Shown piece after piece: positions 8,444 through 17,093 of a DNA stretch of 64,000 nucleotides. This stretch comes from Azoarcus_F sp036734105. GTDB taxonomy: Bacteria; Pseudomonadota; Gammaproteobacteria; Burkholderiales; Rhodocyclaceae. The notes below the pieces were generated by a model. It saw nothing but the letters and a program-made list of their open reading frames with translations. It had not been told where the DNA came from and made no database searches. The translations under genes and the position numbers were made by a program. Each line of letters opens with the position of its first letter. The stretch's first letter is position 1. The stretch lies in contig DAIMZH010000006.1 in the NCBI GenBank assembly GCA_036734105.1, positions 1 through 64,000 on the forward strand, written 5' to 3'.

Positions 8444-9561
8444 CGCACCTCAATCTGGTCACGGGTGACGATTTCCAACTCGCGCTCGGTGAACAACGTG
8501 GGAATGATCCGATCGTCCAACCTGGAAAGACGAACAAGCACCCCGTCCTGCGGACTCGCGCTGGCAGCTTCCTGGAAGGCTCGCACGCAATCCCAGCTGT
8601 GCGAAGTGGCGAACACCTGCACATCTAGCGTTTTGGCGAGGCGGAATATGGTGCGCCAGATCTCTGTCTGCACCGAGTAATGCAGTCCGTTCTCAATTTC
8701 GTCTATGAGCAACACACCATTGCGGGCGTTGCACAGCGACAAGATGATGCCAAAGAGTCGATTGACGCCATCACCGAAAGTGCGCAGAGGCACCCGCGAT
8801 GAATGCGCTTTGCTGCGGGCAATGGCGGTTCGCGTGCGCGAACCGCGCTCGTCGCTGCCGATCATGGAGACCGCTTCAATGTCGCTGGAAACGATCTGCA
8901 ATGCCTTGACGATCTCCGGTTGGACATCCGTCAGGTCTATGGCGTCCCACAGTGCTCCCATCTGGCTCGTCGACCGGGAACTGAAAGGATCGAGATAAAC
9001 GCACGAAAACGACGTGGCATCGGCTTCTGGTCGCATGGGGAATCGACGTTGGACCCTGTCGAGCGGTACGACGCGCTGTCGACCTCCAATATCCAGATCA
9101 AGGGCTGGAAAGGCATCGACGTCGCCGAACAAGTCGGTTGCTGCGGGCTCATACGAGACGGCTTGGCGGTCAGGATCAGACCTCCTGATAAACCAACCAA
9201 TGCTCGCGGCAATTCGCGAAATGGCTGGCGGCAAGTCGCCTTCAGCAGCAACGGAAAAACCGTACTTGCACGATGCCAAATCGGGGAAACCGGTAAACAG
9301 GTTGCAGAACGGAGCAAGGTCAGTCGGCAGGTAGGTTCGTTCGGTGTCGGCAGTTGATCCGAGTTCTTCCCGGTAGTTGAGAATGTCGAACAGAGTTCGA
9401 AGAGCGCCACCTGTGACGAGAATTCTGATGGCTTCCAGCAGCGATGACTTGCCCGCGTTGTTTTTCCCGGTAATGAGGTTGACCCGGCCAAACGGGGCAA
9501 TACTCAAGTCGGACAGGGCGCGAAAGCCCTTTATCTCAAGACTTCTGACGAATTCGGTCAT
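8440..9561 (-). CDS. OLD-like AAA/ABC-type ATPase
   Basis: 373 residues of the AAA_15/AAA_21 type. Visible motifs: SLEIKGFRALSDL at the start, Walker A GKNNAGKSS (about 32-40), an ABC-like signature TFGDGVNRL (about 262-270), Walker B VLLIDEIENG (about 283-292) and the switch His in ATSHSWD. There is no C-terminal TOPRIM domain as in full OLD or GajA proteins; a TOPRIM-like protein is encoded immediately downstream with a four-base overlap. Its own start overlaps the toxin stop by four bases. SMC-like dimerisation on ATP and control of the partner nuclease is the expected mechanism by analogy with OLD, Gabija and PARIS systems. Role in phage defence is inferred. Confidence 0.8.
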   Translation of the reverse strand: MTEFVRSLEIKGFRALSDLSIAPFGRVNLITGKNNAGKSSLLEAIRILVTGGALRTLFDILNYREELGSTADTERTYLPTDLAPFCNLFTGFPDLASCKYGFSVAAEGDLPPAISRIAASIGWFIRRSDPDRQAVSYEPAATDLFGDVDAFPALDLDIGGRQRVVPLDRVQRRFPMRPEADATSFSCVYLDPFSSRSTSQMGALWDAIDLTDVQPEIVKALQIVSSDIEAVSMIGSDERGSRTRTAIARSKAHSSRVPLRTFGDGVNRLFGIILSLCNARNGVLLIDEIENGLHYSVQTEIWRTIFRLAKTLDVQVFATSHSWDCVRAFQEAASASPQDGVLVRLSRLDDRIIPTLFTERELEIVTRDQIEVR

Positions 9562-9932
9562 CTCTGAACCTTTCGGGATTCGATTGAAAGCAACTGCTCC
9601 ATTCCGTTGAGAACCGCCTGAGCGTCTTCAACTGCAAGCGTTCCAAGTTTGCCGCGTACCAATCGATGATCAAGGGTAAAGAGCTTGAATCGCACCAAGG
9701 ACGGCGCCGGTAAGCCAGCGGCTTTCATGTCGCTGATCGGGCAGTCGAGCGGCCACGGGACGTTGCCCTGTGAGGTAATCATGGCCATCACGGAATGACC
9801 GGCTGGCGTGTTAAAGTCAGCGGCACCGGAGAGCACCAGCGCCGGTCTATTCTTGGTGGCGTTGCGGTCAGTGAAGGGGAATGGTACGCGCACCACAGTG
9901 AATCGCTCAAAGGTCACGATAGGCTTGCTCAT
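9558..9932 (-). CDS. Type II toxin of the PemK/MazF family
   Basis: 124 residues from the ATG at 9932; a longer reading from 9974 would lie mostly inside the antitoxin gene. The fold signature VVRVPFPFTDRNATKNRPALVLS followed by the SVMAMITSQ strand is that of PemK/MazF endoribonucleases, which cleave mRNA. It overlaps the antitoxin gene by 26 bases and the ATPase gene by four. A MazF toxin normally stands only with its antitoxin; here it also joins an ATPase and TOPRIM-like pair in one coupled operon. Confidence 0.85.
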   Translation of the reverse strand: MSKPIVTFERFTVVRVPFPFTDRNATKNRPALVLSGAADFNTPAGHSVMAMITSQGNVPWPLDCPISDMKAAGLPAPSLVRFKLFTLDHRLVRGKLGTLAVEDAQAVLNGMEQLLSIESRKVQR

Positions 9933-10137
9933 CAGCGCTTCCGGTCCATTCGGAGAGCGAGCTTTCGACGGCACGTAGATATTCCAGGTCTAGCGGCTGC
10001 ACGCGCCGCACCGTCGCCGTGCCGTCAGTGCCGACCTCCCAGGCGATGAGGTCGCCGACAGATACGTGCAACGCGGCCCGCACGTCCTGCGGAATGGTGG
10101 TCTGGCCCTTGGCGGTAATTTTGGCGATCGCAAGCAT
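9907..10137 (-). CDS. AbrB/MazE-type antitoxin
   Basis: 76 residues from the ATG at 10137, which has an AGAAG ribosome site and gives the usual family N-terminus LAIAKITAKGQTTIPQDVR (swapped-hairpin AbrB DNA-binding domain, about 2-45). An ATG at 10161 would add eight residues and has a poorer ribosome site. The C-terminal tail EWTGSADEQAYRDL is the toxin-binding segment seen in this antitoxin group. It should neutralise the MazF-like toxin encoded next and repress the operon. A short inverted repeat just upstream may be its operator. Confidence 0.85.
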   Translation of the reverse strand: MLAIAKITAKGQTTIPQDVRAALHVSVGDLIAWEVGTDGTATVRRVQPLDLEYLRAVESSLSEWTGSADEQAYRDL

Positions 10138-10167
10138 GGGTTTCTTCTGTAAGGATGGCATTGCGAT

Positions 10168-10186
10168 CTTACTTTACTGCGGTAAG
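10168..10186. promoter_or_regulatory. Inverted repeat upstream of antitoxin, possible autoregulatory operator
   Basis: CTTAC and GTAAG arms are separated by nine bases just upstream of the antitoxin coding region. AbrB-type antitoxins usually bind inverted repeats at their own promoter, and the position fits. The arms are only five bases, so chance occurrence is possible. Confidence 0.4.
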
Positions 10187-10286
10187 GCGTGCGCTTCAAG
10201 TTGCACCGACTTGTCGATGAACCTCGGCACGCGCCAGCAAATATCTGCCTTCATGCCGGCACGCAGGGCTTCGTGTTTGGGTGCGG

Positions 10287-11543
10287 TTACGGTGCGCTGC
10301 GGTACAGGGGCAGATGAATGATGAATTGCGCGCCACCGTCCGAACGGTTTTCGGCGCTGATCGTGCCACCTTGCAGGTTCATGATGCGTTTCGCAATCGC
10401 CAGACCAAGACCGGCATGGCCGCTGGCGTCACCGGCGTCACCACGATAAAAGGGCTCGAACACATGGGGCAAGTCCTGGTCCGGGATGCCTGGGCCGGTG
10501 TCGCATATGCGGATTTGCAGCTTGTTGTCATGCACGCTCAGCATCAGCCCGACCGTGCCACCTGCGGGGCTGTAGCGTATGGCGTTGCTGATCAGGTTGT
10601 CGAGCACGCGTTCGGTCATGCCCAGATCACCGAATACGAGCGGCAGTAATGGCGAACCGGATACCGTGATGGCAACCTGCTTTGCATCGGCCTCGGGGCC
10701 GTGCTTTTGCGATACGTCATGCACGTGCTCGGCCGCTGCAAAGGGTTCTGGCTGCGGCTGCTTCTCCCGTGCCTCCAGGGCGGCCAGTTCGAACAGCTCG
10801 TCTACCAGTCGACTGAGGCGGCGGCCTTCGTCGAGCGCGATGTCCAGAAAGCGTGCCTGTTCTTCAGCACTCAAGGTGGCACGCTTGATGCGCAGACTCT
10901 CGACATAGCCTTGCATCGAGGCCAGCGGGGTGCGCAGGTCATGCGACACCTGTGCAATCAAACGCCGACGCAATGCGTCTTTCTCTTGCAACTGCTCGAT
11001 CTGGGTGGCGATGCGCTGTGACATGCGGTCAAATGCCACGCCCAGATAGTCGATCTCGTCACGCACGACCGGGTGCTGTTGTTGCCAGGTCTGATGTGGT
11101 TGGTGGTTCATTCCGGCATGTTCAAACTGCTCCACCAGTTTTCCGAGCGAGGTGAGGCGTCGGGTCAGCAGGCGAAACACGGCCAGACCGGCAAGCATTC
11201 CGAAGGCCAGGCTGATCAGCACTACCCAGGTGCTCATCTCGATGAAGTGTCCGCTTCTGGCCATGAACTCGGCGGCATCGTACTCTTCGCCGCGCAGCAC
11301 CACGTACAGGTAACCCTCAGGCTGCTCCGCAGCCGGAATAGGGGTCACCGAGAAGACCTTTTGGCGGTCATGGCTGCGCGGGTCATCTCCCAGCACCGGA
11401 TAGGCTGCCATATCGCCCAGCAATGTCAGGATGGGGGTCATCGAGACGTGATTGCGTTTGATCTTGTCCGGATCGGCCGAATAGGAAAGTATTCGTCCTG
11501 CCCTGTCGAGCAGATAGATCTCGATGCTGGGGTTGATTGTCAT
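10287..11543 (-). pseudogene. Sensor histidine kinase, N-terminally truncated by deletion
   Basis: 418 residues remain. The readable part starts inside the periplasmic sensor region (TINPSIEIYLLDRAGRIL), continues through one membrane segment (about 107-125), HAMP, HisKA with SHDLRTPLASMQG, and the HATPase domain with NLISNAIRYSPAGG and DTGPGIPDQ. Relatives have a first membrane helix and about 70 more residues before the INPSIE motif. These are missing, and the ATG directly abuts the stop of a response regulator that also lacks its end. A kinase without its first helix would place the sensor remnant in the cytoplasm. Probably non-functional as a periplasmic sensor, although the catalytic core is intact. 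Confidence 0.75.
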
Positions 11544-12032
11544 TTAGAGCGAAAACAGCTCCTGCAGATGCACCTGCACTCGACGGCGTGTCGGGCCAAT
11601 ACGCAGGCCATGGCTGTCAATTGCAGCAGGCACAGGACTTGTGATCGCAGCCGATGCCGACATGGCATCCACGCGGCGGAACAGCGCCTTGATGCGTGCG
11701 GCGAGCTCGGCCACGCTGAATGGTTTGGTGAGATAGTCGTCGGCGCCCATCTCCAGACCGAGAACGCGGTCGAGTTCGCTGCTTTTGGCGGTCAGCATCA
11801 ACACCGGAACATAGCCCGGCTGGGCGCGGATCTCGCGGCATACCGCAAGACCGTCCAGCCCCGGCAGCATCAGGTCCAGCACCACCAGATCGATGCCCCC
11901 CTGGCGATAACGGGCCAGGCCGGTGTCGCCGCGGTTTTCGACCACGGTGTCACAGCCCAGGTCCTCCACATGCATACAAACCAGTTGGGCGATGCCCGGG
12001 TTGTCCTCGACAATCAGTACGGTACGTGCCAT
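11544..12032 (-). pseudogene. Response regulator truncated at the DNA-binding domain
   Basis: 162 residues. The receiver domain is complete (LIVEDNPGI, phosphoacceptor Asp in LVVLDLMLPG, Lys in LTKPFS). The following winged helix stops after its first beta strands (HGLRIGPTRRRVQV). The last residues, HLQELFSL, look like periplasmic histidine-kinase sequence that should precede INPSIE in the next gene. The simplest reading is one deletion that fused the regulator to the kinase sensor region, followed by a TAA. No helix-turn-helix remains, so it cannot bind DNA as an OmpR-type regulator does. An assembly error is the alternative. Confidence 0.75.
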
Positions 12033-12056
12033 GTGTTTTTTATGCCAGGCCCGGCG

Positions 12057-13235
12057 TCAGATACCAGCGGGTTTGCCGACCCTGTCCAGATAGTCACCAT
12101 AACCGGCGGCGCTCATTTCGGCCTCGGGGATGAAGCGCATCGCCGCCGAGTTCATGCAATAGCGCAAACCGGTGGGTGCCGGTCCGTCGGTGAACACATG
12201 ACCGAGATGTGAGTCTGCGACCGCGCTGCGTATTTCGGTTCGCACACCAAACAGGCTGCGGTCTTCCTTCTCGACGACCACATCCGGCGCAATCGGCCTG
12301 ACGAAACTCGGCCAACCGGTGCGCGAGTCATACTTGTCGGCGGACGAGAACAGCGGCTCGCCGGAGACCACATCGACGTAGATGCCGGAACGATACTCTT
12401 TGTCGTACGGATTGTTGAACGGCGGCTCGGTACCATCCTTCTGTGTCACCTTGTATTGCAAGGGCGTCAGTTTCTGTCTCAGTTCGGCATCGCCGGGTTT
12501 GACGAAGGACTGCGGGTCAAAACCTTTTTGCTCCGGCTCCGCGCTTGCGGCTACCGGGCGGTAATCGGCAAAGTCGATATGGCGGTCCTCGCCCCACACC
12601 TTGTCGATGAACTGATACCGACCGGAGTTGTGGGTATAGAACCGGTAGCGCACCGGGTTCTTGCTGGCATAGTCCTGATGGTAGTCTTCAGCGTCGTAAA
12701 ACGCCTTGAACGGCACGATCTCTATGACTACTGGCTTGGTGTAACGACCACTTTCGGCGAGCGCCTGCTTCGATGCTTCAGCCAGTCGTCGTTGTTCATC
12801 GTTGTGGTAGAAAATGGCAGGCCGGTACTGTCGGCCACGATCCACAAACTGACCTTCGGCGTCTGTCGGGTCCATCATGCGCCACAAACCCTGCAGCAGC
12901 CCGTCATAGCTGATCACTTTGGGGTCGTAGTAGACCTGAACCGCTTCGGTGTGACGGGTTTGGCCTCCCGCCACCTGCGTGTAGGTGGGGTTTGCGATTT
13001 CGCCACCGCTGTAGCCCGATACGGCCTCGACAACACCGGGGATCTTTTCGAAGCCTTCCTCCACGCACCAGAAGCAGCCGCCAGCAAAGGTGGCAACACT
13101 CAGCGACAAATCCTTGGGTGCGTACTTTGAAGCAGGCGATGTTTCATTTGCGTTGCTTGCGCTAAAGCCGATGACACCGACGATGACAATAAGCGCAAAA
13201 ATTGTCAGCGGAGCCGGATTCTGTAGTGGTTTCAT
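12057..13235 (-). CDS. msrAB: Bifunctional periplasmic methionine sulfoxide reductase MsrA/MsrB
   Basis: 392 residues from the ATG at 13235, which has an AGGTG ribosome site six bases upstream; a GTG nine bases earlier is less likely. A hydrophobic N-terminal anchor or signal (about 9-26) sends it to the periplasm. MsrA (about 47-205) has the catalytic GCFWC (Cys54). MsrB (about 245-375) has RYCMNSAAMRF with the catalytic Cys and the HLGHVF motif, but lacks the CxxC zinc pairs, as in other fused forms. Together they reduce both S- and R-methionine sulfoxide in oxidised envelope proteins. It is preceded in the cell by a thiol donor not found here. It lies next to the broken two-component pair. 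Confidence 0.93.
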   Translation of the reverse strand: MKPLQNPAPLTIFALIVIVGVIGFSASNANETSPASKYAPKDLSLSVATFAGGCFWCVEEGFEKIPGVVEAVSGYSGGEIANPTYTQVAGGQTRHTEAVQVYYDPKVISYDGLLQGLWRMMDPTDAEGQFVDRGRQYRPAIFYHNDEQRRLAEASKQALAESGRYTKPVVIEIVPFKAFYDAEDYHQDYASKNPVRYRFYTHNSGRYQFIDKVWGEDRHIDFADYRPVAASAEPEQKGFDPQSFVKPGDAELRQKLTPLQYKVTQKDGTEPPFNNPYDKEYRSGIYVDVVSGEPLFSSADKYDSRTGWPSFVRPIAPDVVVEKEDRSLFGVRTEIRSAVADSHLGHVFTDGPAPTGLRYCMNSAAMRFIPEAEMSAAGYGDYLDRVGKPAGI

Positions 13236-13558
13236 GTGATTCACCTCGGTTTTTGTGTTGCGATTTTGGAATGCTCAGTGTCGCGTCGGACCTTCACGAA
13301 ACCGTCGTGAAAAGATAACAAATCTGTCCCATGCGCCTTATTGACCGTAAAAACTGACTGCGGTTTGAAAACTCTCCTTGCAGGGCGAAGCGAGCGCGCG
13401 TGAATTTCGTAATATCCGGGCTAGCATACGTGACGACTGGCCGCTTCGTATGGCTCACCCGGTGGTTGCGTTTGCTTCACCCCCGGTTAGCTTGCTTGCG
13501 GACTGAAGTATCCAAACGTCCAGACTGATGACGGTAAACGAAATAAGTTAGGGCTAGA
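13236..13558. other. Intergenic region between divergent msrAB and lpxR-like genes
   Basis: 323 bases without a credible gene. It should hold the promoters of both divergent genes. No clear operator, terminator or RNA structure was recognised. The bases just before 13559 (TTAGGG) can serve as the ribosome site for the lpxR-like gene. Confidence 0.4.
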
Positions 13559-14623
13559 ATGCCTGCCTGTCACCCTGATTGGTCGGATTTCGTGAATAGC
13601 TACGCCAAACCCTCGCCCCTTGTCCCGCTCATCCGCTTGCCCATTCATCCGCTGGCGACGGTCTTGCTCACGCTGTCCTCGGCGATGGCGGTGGCGCAGG
13701 ATATGCCGCAGTACGGAACACTGAGCTTTGTGCTCGAAAATGACGTGTTCTACAGCGCGGATGGGCATTACACCAATGGCGTGCGCTTTGCCTGGGTGCC
13801 GGACCGTGATCGTGTGGTGCCCGCCTGGGCGCAGCAGATTGCAGAGTGGATGCCCTGGTTTCCACGGGGCGCGACAGTGCGTCATGGCTACGCGTTCGGG
13901 CAGAGCATGTTCACCCCGCGAGACATCACCCTGAAGAACCCGCCCAAGGGTGAAAGGCCCTATGCTGGCTGGCTTTATGCGTCGGTGGGAATGGGGGTCG
14001 AGACTGATGATCTGCTGGATCAGTTTGGCGTCACCTTTGGGGTGGTCGGACCCGCCTCGCTGGGCGAGCAGACGCAGAAGTTCGTCCATCGCAACATAGG
14101 TTCGCCGCGCCCGGAGGGCTGGGACGCTCAACTGCACAATGAGCCAGGTCTGGTATTGAGCTGGAAGCGCACTTATCGCGATGTTTACGCCAGCCGCCTG
14201 CTTGGGCAGGAGCTTGATCTGGCTGTGCACCATGGGGTCACTCTGGGCAACGTGTTTACCCACGGTCGAGCGGGCTTCATGTTTCGCTTTGGTCCCAACC
14301 TGCCACGCGATTACGGACCGCCGCGAATCGAACCGGCCATGCCTAGTGCGTCAGATTTCTATGCGACGACCGGATTCCGTTGGTATCTGTTTGCCGGCGT
14401 CGAGGGCAGGGCGGTAGCGCGCAACATCTTTCTGGATGGCAACAGCTTTCGTGACAGCGTCAGCGTAAAGAAACGGCACCTGGTTGGCGATTTTCAGGCT
14501 GGGCTGGTCATGGACTGGGATAACTGGCGCTTCAGTTACACCCATGTGGCCCGCTCCCGCGAGTTCCGCAGCCAGGACGAAAGCGACGTGTTCGGCGCCT
14601 TCGCCCTGATGCGGCGGTTCTGA
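13559..14623 (+). CDS. lpxR: LpxR-like outer membrane lipid A 3'-O-deacylase (DUF2219)
   Basis: 354 residues with a signal peptide ending near residue 47 (SSAMAVAQ). A GTG at 13592 is an alternative start giving a more usual signal length. The mature part starts with LSFVLENDVFYSADGHYTNGVRF, the hallmark of the LpxR family, with the Asn-Asp pair used in catalysis. Later blocks include GERPYAGWLYASVG and HNEPGLVLSWKR. LpxR forms a 12-strand outer membrane barrel and removes the 3' acyloxyacyl chain of lipid A. The substrate in this organism is not established. It converges on the PHA depolymerase gene, five bases away. Confidence 0.85.
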   Translation: MPACHPDWSDFVNSYAKPSPLVPLIRLPIHPLATVLLTLSSAMAVAQDMPQYGTLSFVLENDVFYSADGHYTNGVRFAWVPDRDRVVPAWAQQIAEWMPWFPRGATVRHGYAFGQSMFTPRDITLKNPPKGERPYAGWLYASVGMGVETDDLLDQFGVTFGVVGPASLGEQTQKFVHRNIGSPRPEGWDAQLHNEPGLVLSWKRTYRDVYASRLLGQELDLAVHHGVTLGNVFTHGRAGFMFRFGPNLPRDYGPPRIEPAMPSASDFYATTGFRWYLFAGVEGRAVARNIFLDGNSFRDSVSVKKRHLVGDFQAGLVMDWDNWRFSYTHVARSREFRSQDESDVFGAFALMRRF

Positions 14624-14628
14624 CGGAA

Positions 14629-15744
14629 TCAGGGCTGTGCGCCTGCGCTTAGTCCGTCAATCATGGCGCGGATCGCGCGAATCTGAACCCCTTCACGGGT
14701 GGCATAATTGCTGTCGGTATAGCCCCACCAGTCCCAGCAGCCGTTGGGGTTGCGCCCCGGAATCGACACTGCCTGCGGAAACAGGACGACCAGTTGGTTG
14801 GCGTCCGCCCAGCGCTCGTAGCCAGTGTTCTTTACAAATGTGGTGCCATTATAAAGACCGCCTCCCGGTGGAGGCTTGAGCGGCAGAAAGCTCTGGCCTT
14901 GCTTGCAGCCATGTAGTGCAATGTGCAGTCGGCAGGGTTCACCGGCAGCGCACGACTGCGGAATGTATACCCAGCCGGTTTTGTCCAGGCCGGTGGACCA
15001 CAAAAAGCTGAACATCCCGCGTTCCGGTACATAGTGGCTTTGGTCGAACTCTACAAAGCTGCCTGAAGCCTGAGCGCCGCCAACGGCCGGGGGTGCCATG
15101 TCGGGGTAGATCCAGCTCAGGATTGCGCCGGCCGCGTCGAAGTCGCATTTGCCGATATAGGGTTGTTCGGTTGCCGAGCAGGCAGCGCCAAAATCGATGG
15201 TCGGCATGGTATGTCCAGCCTGGGCAAGCTCGATGGACTTGAGGTTTTCAGCCGGCAGGTCAAATTCGCCGTAGTAGGCGTGCAATTGCCTCTGCACCGG
15301 CATGGGCACCAGTGGGTCCTTGTCCCCCGCAACGGTTACCACACGCTGTCCGGCAATATGCACCGGGTCGTCGATCAGACCTTGCGCAAAAAACGAGCGG
15401 GTTTCAGCGACCAGTGTTGGCACAGCCGCACTGTCCTCGGTGACCTTGCAGGCCAGCCAGGGCTCGCCGGTACACGAGCACAGTGTGGTGGCCGTGATCA
15501 TGTTGTCCTGGGCGCAGAAAAATGGCCCACCTGCCACGATGCCAGCCCCCTTGATGATGGACGAGTGGGCCACCTGCAACTGAGCAGACATGAAACCACC
15601 CGATGAAATCCCCGAGACGGAGGTTTCGTGGATATTGATGTTCAAGGCCGGTAATGGGCCGGGTGTAGCGGCTACGACTGTCATCGACAAGGCGGCAGCC
15701 AGCGCGCTCAAGGCTTTGGCAAGCGCTCGGTAAAACGGGGGCAT
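14629..15744 (-). CDS. Extracellular short-chain-length PHA depolymerase-like esterase
   Basis: 371 residues from the ATG at 15744, preceded by AGGAG at seven bases; an upstream in-frame ATG at 15786 lacks this. Signal peptide at about 1-28 (SMTVVAAT). The alpha/beta-hydrolase core has the lipase box GISSGGFM near residue 46, an early Cys-rich loop (CSCTGEPWLACK), and a second block LHIALHGCKQG. The family cleaves polyhydroxybutyrate or related short-chain polyesters, extracellularly or in the periplasm. No separate substrate-binding domain is present, so it may act on oligomers or other esters. Confidence 0.8.
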   Translation of the reverse strand: MPPFYRALAKALSALAAALSMTVVAATPGPLPALNINIHETSVSGISSGGFMSAQLQVAHSSIIKGAGIVAGGPFFCAQDNMITATTLCSCTGEPWLACKVTEDSAAVPTLVAETRSFFAQGLIDDPVHIAGQRVVTVAGDKDPLVPMPVQRQLHAYYGEFDLPAENLKSIELAQAGHTMPTIDFGAACSATEQPYIGKCDFDAAGAILSWIYPDMAPPAVGGAQASGSFVEFDQSHYVPERGMFSFLWSTGLDKTGWVYIPQSCAAGEPCRLHIALHGCKQGQSFLPLKPPPGGGLYNGTTFVKNTGYERWADANQLVVLFPQAVSIPGRNPNGCWDWWGYTDSNYATREGVQIRAIRAMIDGLSAGAQP

Positions 15745-15974
15745 GACACATCTCCTGCAGGAGCTTTCTGAATGGGGAACCACCAAAAGGCAGATCGGCG
15801 GGGTGAAGCAGAGATGATGCTAATATCATTGGCAGGAATCAGCAATCAATTGATCAAAAGAATGCCCGGAATCAATCAAGCCTGGCTTCTGTCGTATCAT
15901 GGCCGTCTTTGAAAATGCCACCAGGCGGGCGCACGACACATCACGCGGCCCGGGACACACAAGCAGGAAACACA

Positions 15975-16241
15975 ATGACAAATCCGCAGCCCAACAACCC
16001 GCTGCACGGGGTCACGCTGGAGCAGATGCTCAAGACGCTGGTGCAGCGTCTTGGCTGGGAAGCGCTCGGGCGGCGGATCAGCATCCGCTGTTTCAACCAC
16101 GAACCCAGCATCAGTTCCAGCCTCAAGTTCCTGCGGCGCAACCCGTGGGCACGCGAGCAGGTCGAGTGCCTGTATCTTGAAACCGCGTCCACCCCTTCAG
16201 CACAAGACCAAAAGCCTGCGGGTCATGGCGGCGCAGCATGA
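15975..16241 (+). CDS. VF530-family small DNA-binding protein (DUF2132)
   Basis: 88 residues from the ATG at 15975, preceded by AGGAA. A longer reading from 15909 adds 22 residues unlike the family. The core NPLHGVTLEQMLKTLV, then INIR-like ISIRCFNHEPSISSSLKFLR and NPWAREQVE, is the conserved VF530 domain, which has a DNA-binding fold by structure. Cellular role is unknown. Its stop overlaps the start of the RIO kinase gene in an ATGA, so the two are translated together. Confidence 0.85.
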   Translation: MTNPQPNNPLHGVTLEQMLKTLVQRLGWEALGRRISIRCFNHEPSISSSLKFLRRNPWAREQVECLYLETASTPSAQDQKPAGHGGAA

Positions 16242-17089
16242 AGACGCCAGCAAGGATTCAGCCACTGGTAGCCGACGGGCTGATCGACCATGTCATGCGG
16301 CAACTGATGAGCGGCAAGGAGGCCATGGTCTATGTGGTGCAGTGTGGCGACGAAGTGCGCTGCGCCAAGGTGTACAAGGAGGTCAACAAGCGCGGCTTTC
16401 ACAAGACCGTGGATTACACCGAAGGTCGTCGCATAAAAAACAGTCGGCAGGCGCGCGCCATGGCCAAGGGTTCGCGTTATGGTCGCCAGGAGGAAGAGGC
16501 CGCCTGGCAGAGCGCCGAGGTGGATGCCTTGCGCCGTCTGGCCGCATCGGGCGTGCGTGTACCCACGCCTTACGACTTTTACGAAGGCGTGCTGCTGATG
16601 GAGTTGGTCACCGATGAAGACGGTGAACCCGCCCCACGCTTGAATGACGTGGTGCTCAGTGCAGATGATGCACGTACGTTTCATGCCGACCTGGTTCGCC
16701 AGGTTGTGCTGATGCTGTGTGCCGGCATCATCCATGGCGATTTGTCGGAGTACAACGTGTTGGTCGACAGCCGTGGCCCGGTGATCATCGATCTTCCGCA
16801 AGCCGTGGATGCAGCAGCCAATAACAAGGCTGCTGAATTGCTTGAGCGCGACGTGACCAATCTGGCCGCTTACTTTGGTCAGTTTGCCCCAGAACTGCGC
16901 ACCACCGACTACGGCAGGGAGCTCTGGGCGCTGTACGAGTCGGGCAAACTGCACCCGGACAGTGTGCTGACCGGTGTATTTGTTGCCGACCAGGGGCCGA
17001 CTGACCTTGATGATGTGCTGCAAGTGATCGAAGCCGCGCAAAGGGAAGAAGACGCCCGGCAGGCGGGCAGACTGGCCGCCAGGGATTGA
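16238..17089 (+). CDS. RIO-type serine protein kinase
   Basis: 283 residues of the RIO1-like family found in proteobacteria. Visible features: a nucleotide-binding region with SGKEAMVYVVQ and catalytic-type Lys in RCAKVYKE, the catalytic loop IIHGDLSEYNVLV, and the metal-binding Asp in VIIDLPQAVD. Archaeal and eukaryotic RIO kinases act in ribosome maturation; bacterial substrates are not known. It is coupled to the VF530 gene upstream and ends five bases from the convergent TIR gene. Confidence 0.88.
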   Translation: MKTPARIQPLVADGLIDHVMRQLMSGKEAMVYVVQCGDEVRCAKVYKEVNKRGFHKTVDYTEGRRIKNSRQARAMAKGSRYGRQEEEAAWQSAEVDALRRLAASGVRVPTPYDFYEGVLLMELVTDEDGEPAPRLNDVVLSADDARTFHADLVRQVVLMLCAGIIHGDLSEYNVLVDSRGPVIIDLPQAVDAAANNKAAELLERDVTNLAAYFGQFAPELRTTDYGRELWALYESGKLHPDSVLTGVFVADQGPTDLDDVLQVIEAAQREEDARQAGRLAARD

Positions 17090-17093
17090 AGCC

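Noticed and set aside
11073..12212. 379-codon plus-strand frame over the kinase/regulator pair
   Set aside because: Antisense to recognisable two-component sequence; no domain or ribosome site.
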